From: Bacteroides intestinalis
GTDB lineage: Bacteria > Bacteroidota > Bacteroidia > Bacteroidales > Bacteroidaceae
Length of the DNA stretch: 64,000 nucleotides
Assembly (NCBI RefSeq): GCF_003464595.1
Contig: NZ_QRZF01000006.1
Span: forward strand, 62,001-126,000
Direction: 5' to 3'
Within the stretch, counting starts at the first letter, position 1, and each line of letters starts with the position of its first letter. The notes under the pieces are model-generated. The model ran no database searches, had not been told where the DNA came from, and saw only the letters and a program-made list of their open reading frames with translations. Both the position numbers and the translations under genes were made by a program. Positions 19,576 to 28,228 of the stretch are shown here, piece by piece.

Positions 19576-20870
19576 AAAAGATATATACTTATTTGATCTT
19601 CTCATTCGCCCTGCTGTGCAGCACTTCATTGATTGCGCAGACCAATGAGAAAGCCAGAGAAACTGCTGTGATGATTGCCGACCGCATTCTGAAGTCAACA
19701 ACCTATGATTTTGTAGATAAGAAAAGTGGCAAGACCTACACATCGCTCAAAAATGTACCTTTAAATAAGAATGTGAAAGTACAAAGCAAATACCTGGATT
19801 GGCATTACACAAACGGAGTCACCAACATAGCCCTGATGGAGTTGGGAGATAAATTAGGTACTTCGAAGTACGAGAACTATGTTCTGAAGAACATGAATTT
19901 CATTTTCGACGATGCAAACCAGGACTACTTCCATCGCCTGTATAACCAAACATTGGAGCAGGAAGGTTGGAGAGCCGTGAACCATGTGAATTGGCACATG
20001 ATTTACCGGAATAAACGTCTGGATGATAATGGTCCTATGGGCGCCAGTCTGATTGTGCTCAACCGCCGTCATCCGGAACAGGCTTTCCAGAAGTATATCG
20101 ATCAGACCGATCATCACCTGATGGTGTCCGAACCTCGTCTTGCCGATGGCACTATTGCCCGGTTATGGCCGCATGTCAATACTATTTGGGCCGATGATGC
20201 CTTTATGGCCCTTTCTTTTCTGGTCAGGATGGGAGAGGCGACAGGTGATGCTAAATACTTTGATGATGCAGCCAATCAGATACTGAACTATACCCGCTAC
20301 CTGTGGTGCCCCGAAAAAGGACTGTACTATCATTGCTATCACACGGATAACAAAGCGCATGGCGTTGCCCATTGGTCCAGGGCAAACGGATGGGTTTTCA
20401 TGGCTACTGCCGATTTGTTGGCACGAATGCCCGCCGACCATCCGATGCGTGAAGATGTCATCCGGAACTTCCGTATGCAGGCGGACGGACTGATTCGTTA
20501 TCAGGGTGCGAACGGATTGTGGCATCAGCTTCTGGATAAGGAAGATTCCTATGAAGAAATCACGGGAACCGCCATGTTCGTCTTCGGCATTGCCAGAGGG
20601 GTGAAACAAGGGTGGCTGCATCCCGACTATATCTATGTGGCATGGGAAGGGTTGAAAGGCATGTTCACCAAGATTACTCCGGAGGGTGATGTAACGGCTA
20701 TCTGTGCAGGTACGGGCATAATGCCCGCTTTGTCATTCTATTATAATCGTCCCCAGTGGAAGAATGATCCGATGGGAGAGGGTCCTGTGCTGAGGGCATT
20801 GGTGGAAATGATAGACGCACCCAAGTATACGGAAATCAAGGCCGAACAGCAATACGATAAAATCAAGTGA
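19572..20870 (+). CDS. GH105-type unsaturated galacturonyl/rhamnogalacturonyl hydrolase
   Basis: Predicted periplasmic enzyme (signal peptide 1-22, cut after LIAQ) that removes the 4,5-unsaturated uronic acid left by pectate or rhamnogalacturonan lyases. The alpha/alpha-barrel motifs WADDAFMALSFLVRMG (about residues 205-220) and HWSRANGWVFMAT (about 271-283) are those of GH88/GH105 proteins. At 432 residues it is slightly longer than YteR-type enzymes because of the signal and C-terminus. The 4-bp overlap with the lyase gene links the two steps: surface cleavage, then periplasmic trimming. Confidence 0.9.
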   Translation: MKKIYTYLIFSFALLCSTSLIAQTNEKARETAVMIADRILKSTTYDFVDKKSGKTYTSLKNVPLNKNVKVQSKYLDWHYTNGVTNIALMELGDKLGTSKYENYVLKNMNFIFDDANQDYFHRLYNQTLEQEGWRAVNHVNWHMIYRNKRLDDNGPMGASLIVLNRRHPEQAFQKYIDQTDHHLMVSEPRLADGTIARLWPHVNTIWADDAFMALSFLVRMGEATGDAKYFDDAANQILNYTRYLWCPEKGLYYHCYHTDNKAHGVAHWSRANGWVFMATADLLARMPADHPMREDVIRNFRMQADGLIRYQGANGLWHQLLDKEDSYEEITGTAMFVFGIARGVKQGWLHPDYIYVAWEGLKGMFTKITPEGDVTAICAGTGIMPALSFYYNRPQWKNDPMGEGPVLRALVEMIDAPKYTEIKAEQQYDKIK

Positions 20871-20918
20871 TTTCTTGATATTACATTCGTATTACAGATT
20901 TATTACAGAATCTTTCTT

Positions 20919-20926
20919 TAGCTTTG
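20919..20926 (+). promoter_or_regulatory. Candidate -7 box for the DUF2490 gene
   Basis: TAGCTTTG matches TAnnTTTG 43 bp before the start codon at 20970. The -33 element is not a clean TTTG. Confidence 0.4.
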
Positions 20927-20969
20927 CATCTTCTAAGAAAATAAGTTGAAGTAAACCTTTGAGGATAAT

Positions 20970-21629
20970 ATGCTAAAGAAATATTCTGTATTACGGGGAT
21001 TCGTCATTTTATGTGTAGGACTGCTTGTCTTCTGTCTGCCCCCTTTGCAGGCACAGGACAGCGATTTCGTGACCTGGAACAAGGTGAAAGCCCGGTACGA
21101 TGTATCCTCCAAAGTGGAACTTTACGGAGATGTCGAGATGCGTACCCGTGACGCACTGGATGAGATAGACCGTTGGGGCTTCGGCGTAGGTACTTCCGTT
21201 CTTCTTCTTCCGTTTCTAAAAGCTGAGGGTGGTTACGAATATCACTACCGCAACCGTGGTGAAGACGGCTGGAAATCCCGGCACCGTTATCATGCAGGTG
21301 TCTCTTTCACTCTCAAAAAACGACAATGGACGTTCACCCTGCGCGAACGTTTCCAGCATACTTTCGACGGACGCGGAGCGGATGAATTCCGTCTCCGCAC
21401 CCGCCTGAAGGCTGCTTATAAGGTAACTACATGGTCACCGTATGTCTCTTTGGAGCAATATCACGGTCTGGGCAAAGATGAATGGTTTCGTGCCTCCCGC
21501 TTCCGTGCCCGCGGTGGGGTAGAAGCTAAACTGTCGTCCTCTTGGTCGGCAGATGTTTTCTATTGCTATCAGCACGAGAGTGATCTGGACAGGCATATTC
21601 TGGGGTGGGAGTTGATTTACCGGTTCTGA
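20970..21629 (+). CDS. DUF2490-like outer-membrane beta-barrel protein
   Basis: A 219-residue secreted protein with a signal peptide (about 1-29, ending LQAQ). The rest is alternating strands rich in aromatic and charged residues (for example GGYEYHYRNRGEDGWKSRHRYH) and ends in the aromatic WELIYRF, the terminal pattern of small outer-membrane barrels. It looks like DUF2490 family proteins, whose role is not established. It follows the pectin PUL on the same strand but has its own candidate promoter, so membership of the PUL is uncertain. Confidence 0.7.
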   Translation: MLKKYSVLRGFVILCVGLLVFCLPPLQAQDSDFVTWNKVKARYDVSSKVELYGDVEMRTRDALDEIDRWGFGVGTSVLLLPFLKAEGGYEYHYRNRGEDGWKSRHRYHAGVSFTLKKRQWTFTLRERFQHTFDGRGADEFRLRTRLKAAYKVTTWSPYVSLEQYHGLGKDEWFRASRFRARGGVEAKLSSSWSADVFYCYQHESDLDRHILGWELIYRF

Positions 21630-21656
21630 TTCATACTCTTTCTTTTTACTCATTTA

Positions 21657-21688
21657 TTTGTAGGTATGCGATGTGTTCACTATATTTG
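21657..21688 (+). promoter_or_regulatory. Sigma-ABfr type promoter of the AbiE operon
   Basis: TTTG at 21657-21660, 20 bp, then TATATTTG at 21681-21688, an exact match to the Bacteroides consensus. The predicted transcription start near 21695 falls inside the nested palindrome, which suggests direct repression. Confidence 0.8.
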
Positions 21689-21726
21689 TATGTTCATTGT
21701 TTGTGAACAGGGTTTATTAGTGAACA
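21674..21726 (+). promoter_or_regulatory. Nested double palindrome, probable AbiEi operator
   Basis: Four 7-base half sites: TGTTCAC (21674), TGTTCAT (21691), GTGAACA (21703) and GTGAACA (21720). Outer and inner pairs are both centred on base 21700, and each direct step is 17 bp. The left half site abuts the -7 box. AbiEi antitoxins are known to repress their own operon through inverted repeats, so this is the likely operator. Confidence 0.7.
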
Positions 21727-21741
21727 AAAGATACTACTGAA

Positions 21742-22737
21742 ATGGAAAAAGAACTGATTCATGAAGTTGAAAATAAACTTGTTGAAATAGTAGGTCGAAG
21801 CAATGTTTATGTAAAAGCAAGTTCGATTCCGGAATTTGACTGGATGTTGTATATCAGAGGCTATGAATTTCTATGTGAAGTTAAAAAGACGGTTACGAGA
21901 AGTAATTTCGGTAGCATACAAATGAAGTTGAGGACATGGCAAGAAAACACAGATAAGCCGGTTTTGCTTGTAGCACAAAACATTTATCCTCTTTTGATGG
22001 ATGAATTTGCCCATCAGGGAATTAACAGTTTAGATAGTGCAGGAAACTGTAGGATTAAGGTCGGTGATTTGCTAATGCATATTGAAGGAAGAAAAGTACC
22101 TCCTAAGTTTCAGGCAACATCTGCCAACAGAAGTCGTTTGTTTCAGGAAGCCGGAATAAGAATCATATTTCGTATCTTGTTAGAGCCGGATTGGCTAAAT
22201 CTGTCTTATCGGCAGATGCAACTATCTACCAATGTTTCCTTGGGTTCAATAACTGTTATAATGAACGAGCTTTTAGAATCAGGATATTTGTTGAAGACGA
22301 ACAAGGGAAAATTCTTAAAGAATAAGCAGGACTTATTGGAACGCTGGGTGGTTGCTTACAATGAAATTTTGAAGCCTAAACAGCTAATAAGGAGAATGAC
22401 TTTCAAAGATGCAGAGCTTCATAAGAATTGGGCTGATTTAAAATTGCCATCTGACATATATTGGGGGGGAGAACCTGCCGCTAACTTGGTTGATGGTTAT
22501 CTGTATCCTGAGTTATTTACCCTTTATGGCGGTACTATGGGCGATTGGGTAAAAGCAGGCCTCAGACCGGATGATGAGGGTGAAGTTTTCGTTTATAAGA
22601 AGTTCTGGAGTAGTGTTGAGCAAAGTCAGGTCACTCCGGCATTACTAATTTATGCAGATTTAATGGGAAGCGGCAACAGCCGGAATATTGAAGCTGCTCA
22701 AAGAATTTATAATAATGAATTACAATATCTCCAGTGA
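21742..22737 (+). CDS. AbiEi-family antitoxin of a type IV toxin-antitoxin system
   Basis: A 331-residue protein matching the long AbiEi_2-type transcriptional regulator/antitoxin. The N-terminal part (about 1-125) has a nuclease-like alpha/beta look (DWMLYIRGYEFLCEVKK, KPVLLVAQNI). A winged-helix region follows (about 150-190, LSYRQMQLSTNVSLGSITVIMNELLESGYLL), then a C-terminal part with WGGEPAANLVDGYLYPELFTLYGG typical of AbiEi. It would neutralise the downstream AbiEii toxin and autorepress through the palindromes at 21674-21726. The toxin gene start overlaps its end by 23 bp. Confidence 0.8.
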   Translation: MEKELIHEVENKLVEIVGRSNVYVKASSIPEFDWMLYIRGYEFLCEVKKTVTRSNFGSIQMKLRTWQENTDKPVLLVAQNIYPLLMDEFAHQGINSLDSAGNCRIKVGDLLMHIEGRKVPPKFQATSANRSRLFQEAGIRIIFRILLEPDWLNLSYRQMQLSTNVSLGSITVIMNELLESGYLLKTNKGKFLKNKQDLLERWVVAYNEILKPKQLIRRMTFKDAELHKNWADLKLPSDIYWGGEPAANLVDGYLYPELFTLYGGTMGDWVKAGLRPDDEGEVFVYKKFWSSVEQSQVTPALLIYADLMGSGNSRNIEAAQRIYNNELQYLQ

Positions 22738-23569
22738 TGAGTTTGATAATCTCTTAATAAAAGAGTTGTTAGAAAAACTTAGCCGATATTTCGAAAAAGA
22801 GAAGCTTCCTTTTTATGTGATAGGGGCAACAGCTCGTGACATCATTATGCAGAAGCTGTTGCAACAGAGATCTGTCAGACATACGCAAGATTTGGATATT
22901 GCTATAGCTATAGCCGATTGGCAAAAGTTTGAGGAAATCTCAAACGGTATTGCGCAGATGGATGGTTTTGAGAAGTCTTTGAGTCAAAAGCAACGCTTTT
23001 ATTATAAGAAAGTATATGAGATAGATATTATCCCATTTGGCGAAGTTGCAAAAGAAGATAAGTGCATTTATTGGCCGCCTGAAGAAGAATTTAAAATGTC
23101 AGTTCAGGGTTTTGATGAAGCCTTGAAAGATTTCATGATAGTCAGGGTGGACGGTGAATTTGATATACGGGTTGTTTCTTTACCGGGTTTGTTTCTTTTG
23201 AAATTGAATGCATGGATAGAACGTAATCTGGAAACAAGCAAAGATGGTGAGGATCTATGGTATATCATTGAAAATTATTTTGATGCTTGCCAGGAGCATT
23301 ACACTGAAATCAATTATCATCAGGAAGTTTATGATATGGATGATTTTGATTTGTCCGTAGCTGGTGCCCTCTGGTTGGGGTATGATATCGTGTCTATTCT
23401 TACTTCTGTACAATTAGAGTATTATCATAACATATTGGAGCATGAATTATCGCTTGAAGAAGAAAGCCGCCTTATTGAGCATATGATGAAGCAAAACATA
23501 GCTGTTTCTTATGAGAAAGTTTACAGGGTAATATCTCAGATATCGTCAATTTTGTGTGGGGCAATTTAA
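22715..23569 (+). CDS. AbiEii/AbiGii-type nucleotidyltransferase toxin
   Basis: A 284-residue nucleotidyltransferase-like toxin. The ATG at 22715 is chosen over an upstream in-frame TTG at 22688; it overlaps the antitoxin end by 23 bp, the usual coupling. Motifs: YVIGATARDIIM (about residues 29-40), TQDLDIAIAI with the paired acidic residues (about 57-66), and EIDIIPFG (about 99-106), as expected for a DNA-polymerase-beta fold. In characterised AbiE systems the toxin halts growth upon phage infection; its molecular target here is unknown. Base composition looks more AT-rich than the PUL upstream, consistent with acquisition. Confidence 0.82.
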   Translation: MNYNISSDEFDNLLIKELLEKLSRYFEKEKLPFYVIGATARDIIMQKLLQQRSVRHTQDLDIAIAIADWQKFEEISNGIAQMDGFEKSLSQKQRFYYKKVYEIDIIPFGEVAKEDKCIYWPPEEEFKMSVQGFDEALKDFMIVRVDGEFDIRVVSLPGLFLLKLNAWIERNLETSKDGEDLWYIIENYFDACQEHYTEINYHQEVYDMDDFDLSVAGALWLGYDIVSILTSVQLEYYHNILEHELSLEEESRLIEHMMKQNIAVSYEKVYRVISQISSILCGAI

Positions 23570-23628
23570 AAACGATCTTTTCCCATAAATTTACAACTCT
23601 TGTCATAAGTAGACATCTTTCATATTAA

Positions 23629-23675
23629 AGCCTTCTGGCGGATACGAACTTCGTCTTCGCACTCACCAGAAGGCT
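23629..23675. terminator. Hairpin between convergent abiE and DUF418 genes
   Basis: AGCCTTCTGG pairs perfectly with CCAGAAGGCT across about 27 bases. The minus-strand exit reads TTTAATAT, so it probably terminates the minus-strand operon and may act both ways. Confidence 0.65.
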
Positions 23676-23694
23676 ATTTATAGGGAACTATTGC

Positions 23695-24870
23695 TTATTT
23701 ATTTGTCCCCATCCAAGTCCATTTATGCCAGATATGTTCCAATGGACCTTGTTTATGTTTGCTCAACCACCATTTACAGAATTTCACTTGCAACAAGAAC
23801 ATGCAAAATCCGATTAGCAGACTGAGCGTATATCCACAATAAGGAGCCAGATACAGACCGATAGGGAAGTAAATCAGTGCTCCCATTATGGACTGGGATA
23901 TATAGTTCGTAAGACTCATTTTTCCGTAGAATCTCAGGCTGCTGACGGCTTTACTGAACTTTTCACGTTGGTAAAGCAATACGAATGAAGCTACCAGTAC
24001 GAAAGTAAAAGCTAACTTTTGCCACATGTCGAATGCAGTTCCGGCTGTTTGCTGTATGATTGTACTGTTCTGCATAATCAACTCTTTCAGGGCATAGAGA
24101 GGAGCAAAAGAGATTGCGGAGATAATCAGTATCTTTATCCAGAAATGGAGATTCTTTTCCGTCGTAACGAAAAGCTGCTTTCTGCCGATGTAGAAGCCTA
24201 AGAGGAATAATCCGGCTGTTTGGAAAAAGCGTCCTGCATTTACTGCCCATAATAAGCTGGCTTTCTGACCTAAAGTAACGTTCCCCCAGATGAAATCCCA
24301 AAAGTTGCCGGCCTGAGTGTACTCTGCCACTTCTGCGTACATTTCGCCTACTTTCAGATCTGGTAACTGATGTGCGGGATTAATCAGGTTGGCTATGTAA
24401 TGATACCATTCAACAGGCTGTAACAAGAAGATAATGGAAGTGATGAGAATAGCCTTATCACTCCAATTCCGGGTAAAGAACAGGACAAGTCCGACAATTA
24501 CAAATAGCAATAATACATCTCCTGCAGGAAAGAAAGCAGCGTTTAATGTTGCAAATGCAGCCAGCAGAACTAAACGCCATAGGAAACGATAGCCGAAGTC
24601 CTTGCCTTGCTTCTTCTGATTATTGCTCTGAATGTAAAATGTAAATCCGAACAGGAGAGCGAAGATTGCGTAAGATTTTCCGGCAAATAGGGTGAAAACA
24701 CCGCTTAATACTCCCTGATCCAGTATGTTTAGCCAAGTTGGTGAATCTGTGGGATAAACGGGAAAAATGAAATGTTCAAGACTGTGAACCAAAAGGATAG
24801 CCATTACGGCAAAGCCTCGTAGGGCATCTACTACCTCGATACGAGGATTTTTGTTGCTTAGTTGTTCCAT
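23695..24870 (-). CDS. DUF418 (YeiB-like) membrane protein
   Basis: A 391-residue protein with about ten hydrophobic segments. It opens with RIEVVDALRGFAVMAILLVHS, the N-terminal signature of the YeiB/DUF418 proteins that are related to membrane acyltransferases. The C-terminal DUF418 part contains MSLTNYISQSIMGALIYFPIG and ends WLSKHKQGPLEHIWHKWTW, the characteristic GPxExxWR-like ending. Substrate unknown. It lies 3 bp downstream of the OafA-like acyltransferase gene, so the two probably act or at least are expressed together. Confidence 0.85.
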   Translation of the reverse strand: MEQLSNKNPRIEVVDALRGFAVMAILLVHSLEHFIFPVYPTDSPTWLNILDQGVLSGVFTLFAGKSYAIFALLFGFTFYIQSNNQKKQGKDFGYRFLWRLVLLAAFATLNAAFFPAGDVLLLFVIVGLVLFFTRNWSDKAILITSIIFLLQPVEWYHYIANLINPAHQLPDLKVGEMYAEVAEYTQAGNFWDFIWGNVTLGQKASLLWAVNAGRFFQTAGLFLLGFYIGRKQLFVTTEKNLHFWIKILIISAISFAPLYALKELIMQNSTIIQQTAGTAFDMWQKLAFTFVLVASFVLLYQREKFSKAVSSLRFYGKMSLTNYISQSIMGALIYFPIGLYLAPYCGYTLSLLIGFCMFLLQVKFCKWWLSKHKQGPLEHIWHKWTWMGTNK

Positions 24871-24873
24871 GAA

Positions 24874-25914
24874 TTATTTATTTAGTAATGTTTTAATTCG
24901 TTTATTCATCGGTTTTTCAAAATAGTAGTAGGAGAGTAAACTTAATAGGACGATGATACAGAATAAGATCGGAATAGAAATATACCATGCTATATGAAAG
25001 TTACTTCCTTTTTGCCATTCTGCATAGGACAGCAGCACAAAAAGATGAATCAGATAGAAGCTGTAACTGATCTCTCCGCTAATCACTAAAATACGGTTGG
25101 ATAAGAGGCGTGAGACTATACCTTTTTGTAGAGAGTAGCTGATCAGAAGAAATGCAACCGGAAGCCAGTAGTAACAGGAATTCCGATACACTTTGGGTAT
25201 TTCAGCCGCATAGAGATAAAAAGCTAAAAATAAGGCGATGGATGCTATCTCAATGATACTTCCTTGATATGCAGTGATGTTTTTACTCTTCAAACGGTCG
25301 TACAATTGAAACAACAGCATGCCGACTAAAAAATCAGGTAACCGGGTAATCGGATTGACGTACCAATATCCTTTTATATCGGTTTCCGGTGTAAAATGCA
25401 TGCCGATCAAAATCAATATGGCAGAAACTAAGAAAACGCAGAGCAATTTTTTATAATCCTTTGCTATGGGTATCAGGAATGGGAAGCAGAGGTAAAATAG
25501 CTGTTCACAGCATAAGCTCCACGAAGGGCTGTTGAATGAGAAAAAATAGTCGGCTTTTGGAATGTAGGCATTTGTCAATGTGAGTGAAGCTAAGAAGTGC
25601 TTGAGCCAATCTATCGCTCCTGATGCAATGACGTAGTTTCCTAAAGCAACGGCGATAAATAAGGTCAGCCAATGCAGGGGATAAATACGTGCGATGCGTG
25701 CTACCCAAAAAGCCCGTTTGGTTATCTTGTTTTCACTGAATTTTTTCTGATAATTATAAGCTATGATAAAGCCGCTTAGCACAAAAAAGAAACTGACACC
25801 CACAAATCCTTCTTTGAAGAAATGGGTGTCAAAGAATTTATCTATAGTATAGCAATGTGCTCCAAACACCATCAAAGCAAATATAAACCGTAAGGAGGTA
25901 AGTGTATTTATCAT
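24874..25914 (-). CDS. OafA/YrhL-type membrane acyltransferase (Acyltransferase 3)
   Basis: A 346-residue protein with about ten membrane helices. The opening NTLTSLRFIFALMVFGAHCY and the GVSFFFVLSGFIIAYNY segment (about residues 37-53) are hallmarks of acyltransferase-3 proteins, which move acetyl or other acyl groups onto surface or periplasmic sugars. RIARIYPLHWLTL (about 83-95) carries the conserved R-x10-H type region. It is the first gene of a two-gene minus-strand operon with the DUF418 gene. The acceptor molecule is not evident; capsule or lipid-A sugar are guesses. Confidence 0.9.
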   Translation of the reverse strand: MINTLTSLRFIFALMVFGAHCYTIDKFFDTHFFKEGFVGVSFFFVLSGFIIAYNYQKKFSENKITKRAFWVARIARIYPLHWLTLFIAVALGNYVIASGAIDWLKHFLASLTLTNAYIPKADYFFSFNSPSWSLCCEQLFYLCFPFLIPIAKDYKKLLCVFLVSAILILIGMHFTPETDIKGYWYVNPITRLPDFLVGMLLFQLYDRLKSKNITAYQGSIIEIASIALFLAFYLYAAEIPKVYRNSCYYWLPVAFLLISYSLQKGIVSRLLSNRILVISGEISYSFYLIHLFVLLSYAEWQKGSNFHIAWYISIPILFCIIVLLSLLSYYYFEKPMNKRIKTLLNK

Positions 25915-26037
25915 AGCTCTGTATTTTGTAGCTTTTTGGGATGTTTCTTATTTTGACTCCTCAAATATACGAAAAGAGGAAGATTAATGTCTTTTAGGCT
26001 GTTCTTTTTTAGTGGATTTTCGTATTTTATCATAAAA

Positions 26038-26072
26038 AAGAGACTTACATGTGCTAATTATGCAAGTCTCTT
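26038..26072 (-). terminator. Hairpin with T-run on the minus strand, upstream of the acyltransferase gene
   Basis: AAGAGACTT pairs with AAGTCTCTT, extended by CAT/ATG after one mismatch; read on the minus strand the stem is followed by TTTTTTAT. It lies about 125 bp upstream of the minus-strand acyltransferase start, so it could be a leader attenuator or a barrier to read-through from antisense transcription of the sigma gene region. Confidence 0.5.
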
Positions 26073-26157
26073 GATGTAAAATACTAAATATAGTATTCTC
26101 TTTTTAGAAAATATAATAAAAAGCTCCCATCCATACCCCACCTTTATCCAAAATGAG

Positions 26158-26165
26158 TATATTTG
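26158..26165 (+). promoter_or_regulatory. Candidate -7 box for the orphan sigma factor
   Basis: TATATTTG matches TAnnTTTG 42 bp before the start codon at 26207. No clean TTTG is present at the -33 position. Confidence 0.45.
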
Positions 26166-26206
26166 CCCGCATCATTCTATTTTTTAACCTTAAAAACACA
26201 GTTTAA

Positions 26207-26827
26207 ATGCAGCGTAAAGCCCCGCAAACATCTGATATTGACGATGAAACACTTTTTGCTAAAGTGGAGCGGGGAGATGTAGAGGCATTTACTGCAGTTT
26301 ACAATAAATATCACAAATTGCTTTATGCATTGGCCTATCGCTATTTGATGAGTTCTGCGATGGCAGAAGACGCTGTGCAGCACGTATTTACCCGTTTCTG
26401 GGAATTCCGTTCGGAGCTTCGGGTAGGCATCAGCCTGAGAAACTACCTGATAACAATGACTAAAAATCATATACTCAATGTGATACGCAATGAGAATACC
26501 GCCCTTACCAAGAATTATGAGATAGCTCAGGGCACCCCTGCTTACGAAGATACCCTTGTTGACAGTCTGGAAAAGAAAGAACTGATGTCCATCTTTTATA
26601 AGGCAGTCGATATGCTGCCGCCCCAAAAGCGGGAAATCTGCCTGATGAAGGTGCGTGAAGAACTCTCCAACCAGGAGATAGCCGACCGCCTGAAACTCTC
26701 TATCAATACAATCAAAACCCATTATTCCGATGCGCTGAAACTGCTGCGCGTCCATTTGGGAAAATTGCTAATTTTTGTTACGTACCTCACCTTGTTAAGG
26801 TATTTAAGTGTCTATTTAACAGTATGA
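26207..26827 (+). CDS. ECF-type sigma factor without an adjacent susC
   Basis: A 206-residue ECF sigma factor. Region 2 is visible around FTAVYNKYHKLLYALAYRY and AEDAVQHVFTRFWEF, and region 4 around LPPQKREICLMKVREELSNQEIADRLKLSINTIKTH. The C-terminus ends in a hydrophobic stretch (LLIFVTYLTLLRYLSVYL) common in Bacteroides PUL sigma factors. It overlaps the anti-sigma gene by 4 bp (ATGA), unlike the other two pairs in the window, which are separated by hairpins. No SusC follows on this strand for 4.6 kb. Confidence 0.92.
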   Translation: MQRKAPQTSDIDDETLFAKVERGDVEAFTAVYNKYHKLLYALAYRYLMSSAMAEDAVQHVFTRFWEFRSELRVGISLRNYLITMTKNHILNVIRNENTALTKNYEIAQGTPAYEDTLVDSLEKKELMSIFYKAVDMLPPQKREICLMKVREELSNQEIADRLKLSINTIKTHYSDALKLLRVHLGKLLIFVTYLTLLRYLSVYLTV

Positions 26828-27855
26828 GTACAGAGAATATGAATATACCTACAGAAAAACAGATACAGGAAGTGCTGGCAGGGACATCTACTCCTGAAGT
26901 TGCCCGGATCGTAGCGGCTTGGTTTGCTACCGATGAGGGTGCGGCCTATCTGGCTAAAAGTATGGACCGTGATGCCGTACAGATCAAACAAGGATTCGAA
27001 GAACTCTATGTCAATCACGAAATCCCGTCCGAAGAGATGTTTGCCCGTATCCGCCGCAACATCCGACAGAAACGCATCCGCAGGATTACCTTCCGTGTGG
27101 CAGCCGTACTCATTCCGTTTGTGCTGCTGATAGGGCTGTTTGTCCAGGTGAATACCCGTGTCGATCTGCTGGGTGATTCCGGTTACGAAGAAATCTATGT
27201 GCCCAAAGGTGAACGCCTGCAAATGATGTTTCAGGATGGCACACGTGCTTATATAAATTCAGATTCACGCCTGAAGTATCCAAAGAAATTTGCGCTGTCC
27301 AGCCGTGAAGTCTATCTGGAGGGCGAGGCTTATTTTGTAGTCTCAAAAAATTCCCACCGACCTTTCATTGTCAATCTTAACGGCCCTGCCGTGCATGTTC
27401 TGGGAACTTCGTTCGATGTTCAGGCTTATCCGGAGAATAAGGATATCACTGTCTGTCTGGACGAAGGTCGTGTTAATCTGACACTTGCTTCAGATAAGAA
27501 ATACCCGTTGAAACCCGGTGAGAAACTTGTCTATAACAAGGAAAGTGAGCATTGCACCATTACCCGACATGCTGATATTCATCTGTCTTCCTTGTGGAAA
27601 AAGAATGTGATAGCTTTCAAGGATGCCCCGCTGGCCGAAGTTATCAAAGTGCTGAATCGTTGGTATGATGTGGACTTCAAGATAGAAGACCAGTCAGTTT
27701 GGGATGTATATTTTACGATTACATCAGAGAATACGCTTCTCGAAAAAGTTCTTCAGGATTTGGAGAAGATTGCGCCGCTACGGTTTGAATATAAAGAGGC
27801 TGAAAAGGAAGTGATAGTCACAAGAAAAAAAGAGGATTCCCGTCTAATGCATTGA
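26824..27855 (+). CDS. FecR-family anti-sigma factor, orphan pair
   Basis: A 343-residue anti-sigma factor. The cytoplasmic part (1-85) precedes one membrane helix (about 88-107, ITFRVAAVLIPFVLLIGLFV), a FecR domain (about 120-220, with YVPKGERLQMMFQDGTRAYINSDS and LEGEAYFVV) and a C-terminal DUF4974-like region (about 262-332). Normally the next gene would be susC; here a region with no convincing gene follows. The nearest SusC with a signalling domain but no adjacent sigma pair starts at 32441. Confidence 0.92.
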   Translation: MSTENMNIPTEKQIQEVLAGTSTPEVARIVAAWFATDEGAAYLAKSMDRDAVQIKQGFEELYVNHEIPSEEMFARIRRNIRQKRIRRITFRVAAVLIPFVLLIGLFVQVNTRVDLLGDSGYEEIYVPKGERLQMMFQDGTRAYINSDSRLKYPKKFALSSREVYLEGEAYFVVSKNSHRPFIVNLNGPAVHVLGTSFDVQAYPENKDITVCLDEGRVNLTLASDKKYPLKPGEKLVYNKESEHCTITRHADIHLSSLWKKNVIAFKDAPLAEVIKVLNRWYDVDFKIEDQSVWDVYFTITSENTLLEKVLQDLEKIAPLRFEYKEAEKEVIVTRKKEDSRLMH

Positions 27856-27894
27856 TTGTGTAGATTTGAGTTGTAAACAATATGTGAAACGAAA

Positions 27895-28002
27895 GTGCGT
27901 ATTGCAGGTAAAATTTCGTTCAGTAAAGTGCGCATTGCAGATAGTTTACGCTATATTAAACTTGCGCATTACAGAAAGTATTCTTGTTTTGGCGCATTGA
28001 CT
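27895..28002 (+). repeat. Direct repeat array with about 33-bp period
   Basis: The 13-base unit GTGCGCATTGCAG occurs as GTGCGTATTGCAG (27895), GTGCGCATTGCAG (27928), TTGCGCATTACAG (27962) and a weaker TGGCGCATTGACT (27990). Steps are 33, 34 and 28 bp, close to three helical turns, which suggests protein-binding sites on one DNA face. Confidence 0.6.
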
Positions 28003-28089
28003 ATATTGAATAGCATGATATTTAAACGTAAATGGAGATAGGTAATAATTCAAGACTATTTCGCATGCTCCATTAATAACCGTGAACAG

Positions 28090-28146
28090 CGTTTTTTAAG
28101 AATAAGAGGAACGTTTTTTAAGAATGTTGCCGACGTTTATTAACAG
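28090..28146 (+). repeat. Direct repeat array with 22-bp period
   Basis: CGTTTTTTAAGAAT starts at 28090 and again at 28112, and a diverged CGTTTATTAACAG starts at 28134. The exact 22-bp step is two helical turns. Confidence 0.6.
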
Positions 28147-28188
28147 CGTAGAAATCGATCTTAAAACTAAAATAGAATATATGTATAC

Positions 28189-28228
28189 AAAAAAGGCGAT
28201 AATTCTTCATGAGAATGACCGCCTTTTA
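28189..28228. terminator. Terminator-like hairpin, possibly bidirectional
   Basis: AAAAGGCG pairs with CGCCTTTT, with an inner ATTCT/AGAAT pairing. A-run before and T-run after make it suitable for both strands between convergent units. Confidence 0.65.

Noticed and set aside
27895..28146. Repeat arrays as a CRISPR array
   Set aside because: Units are 13-14 bases, imperfect, with 8-21-base gaps, and there are no cas genes.
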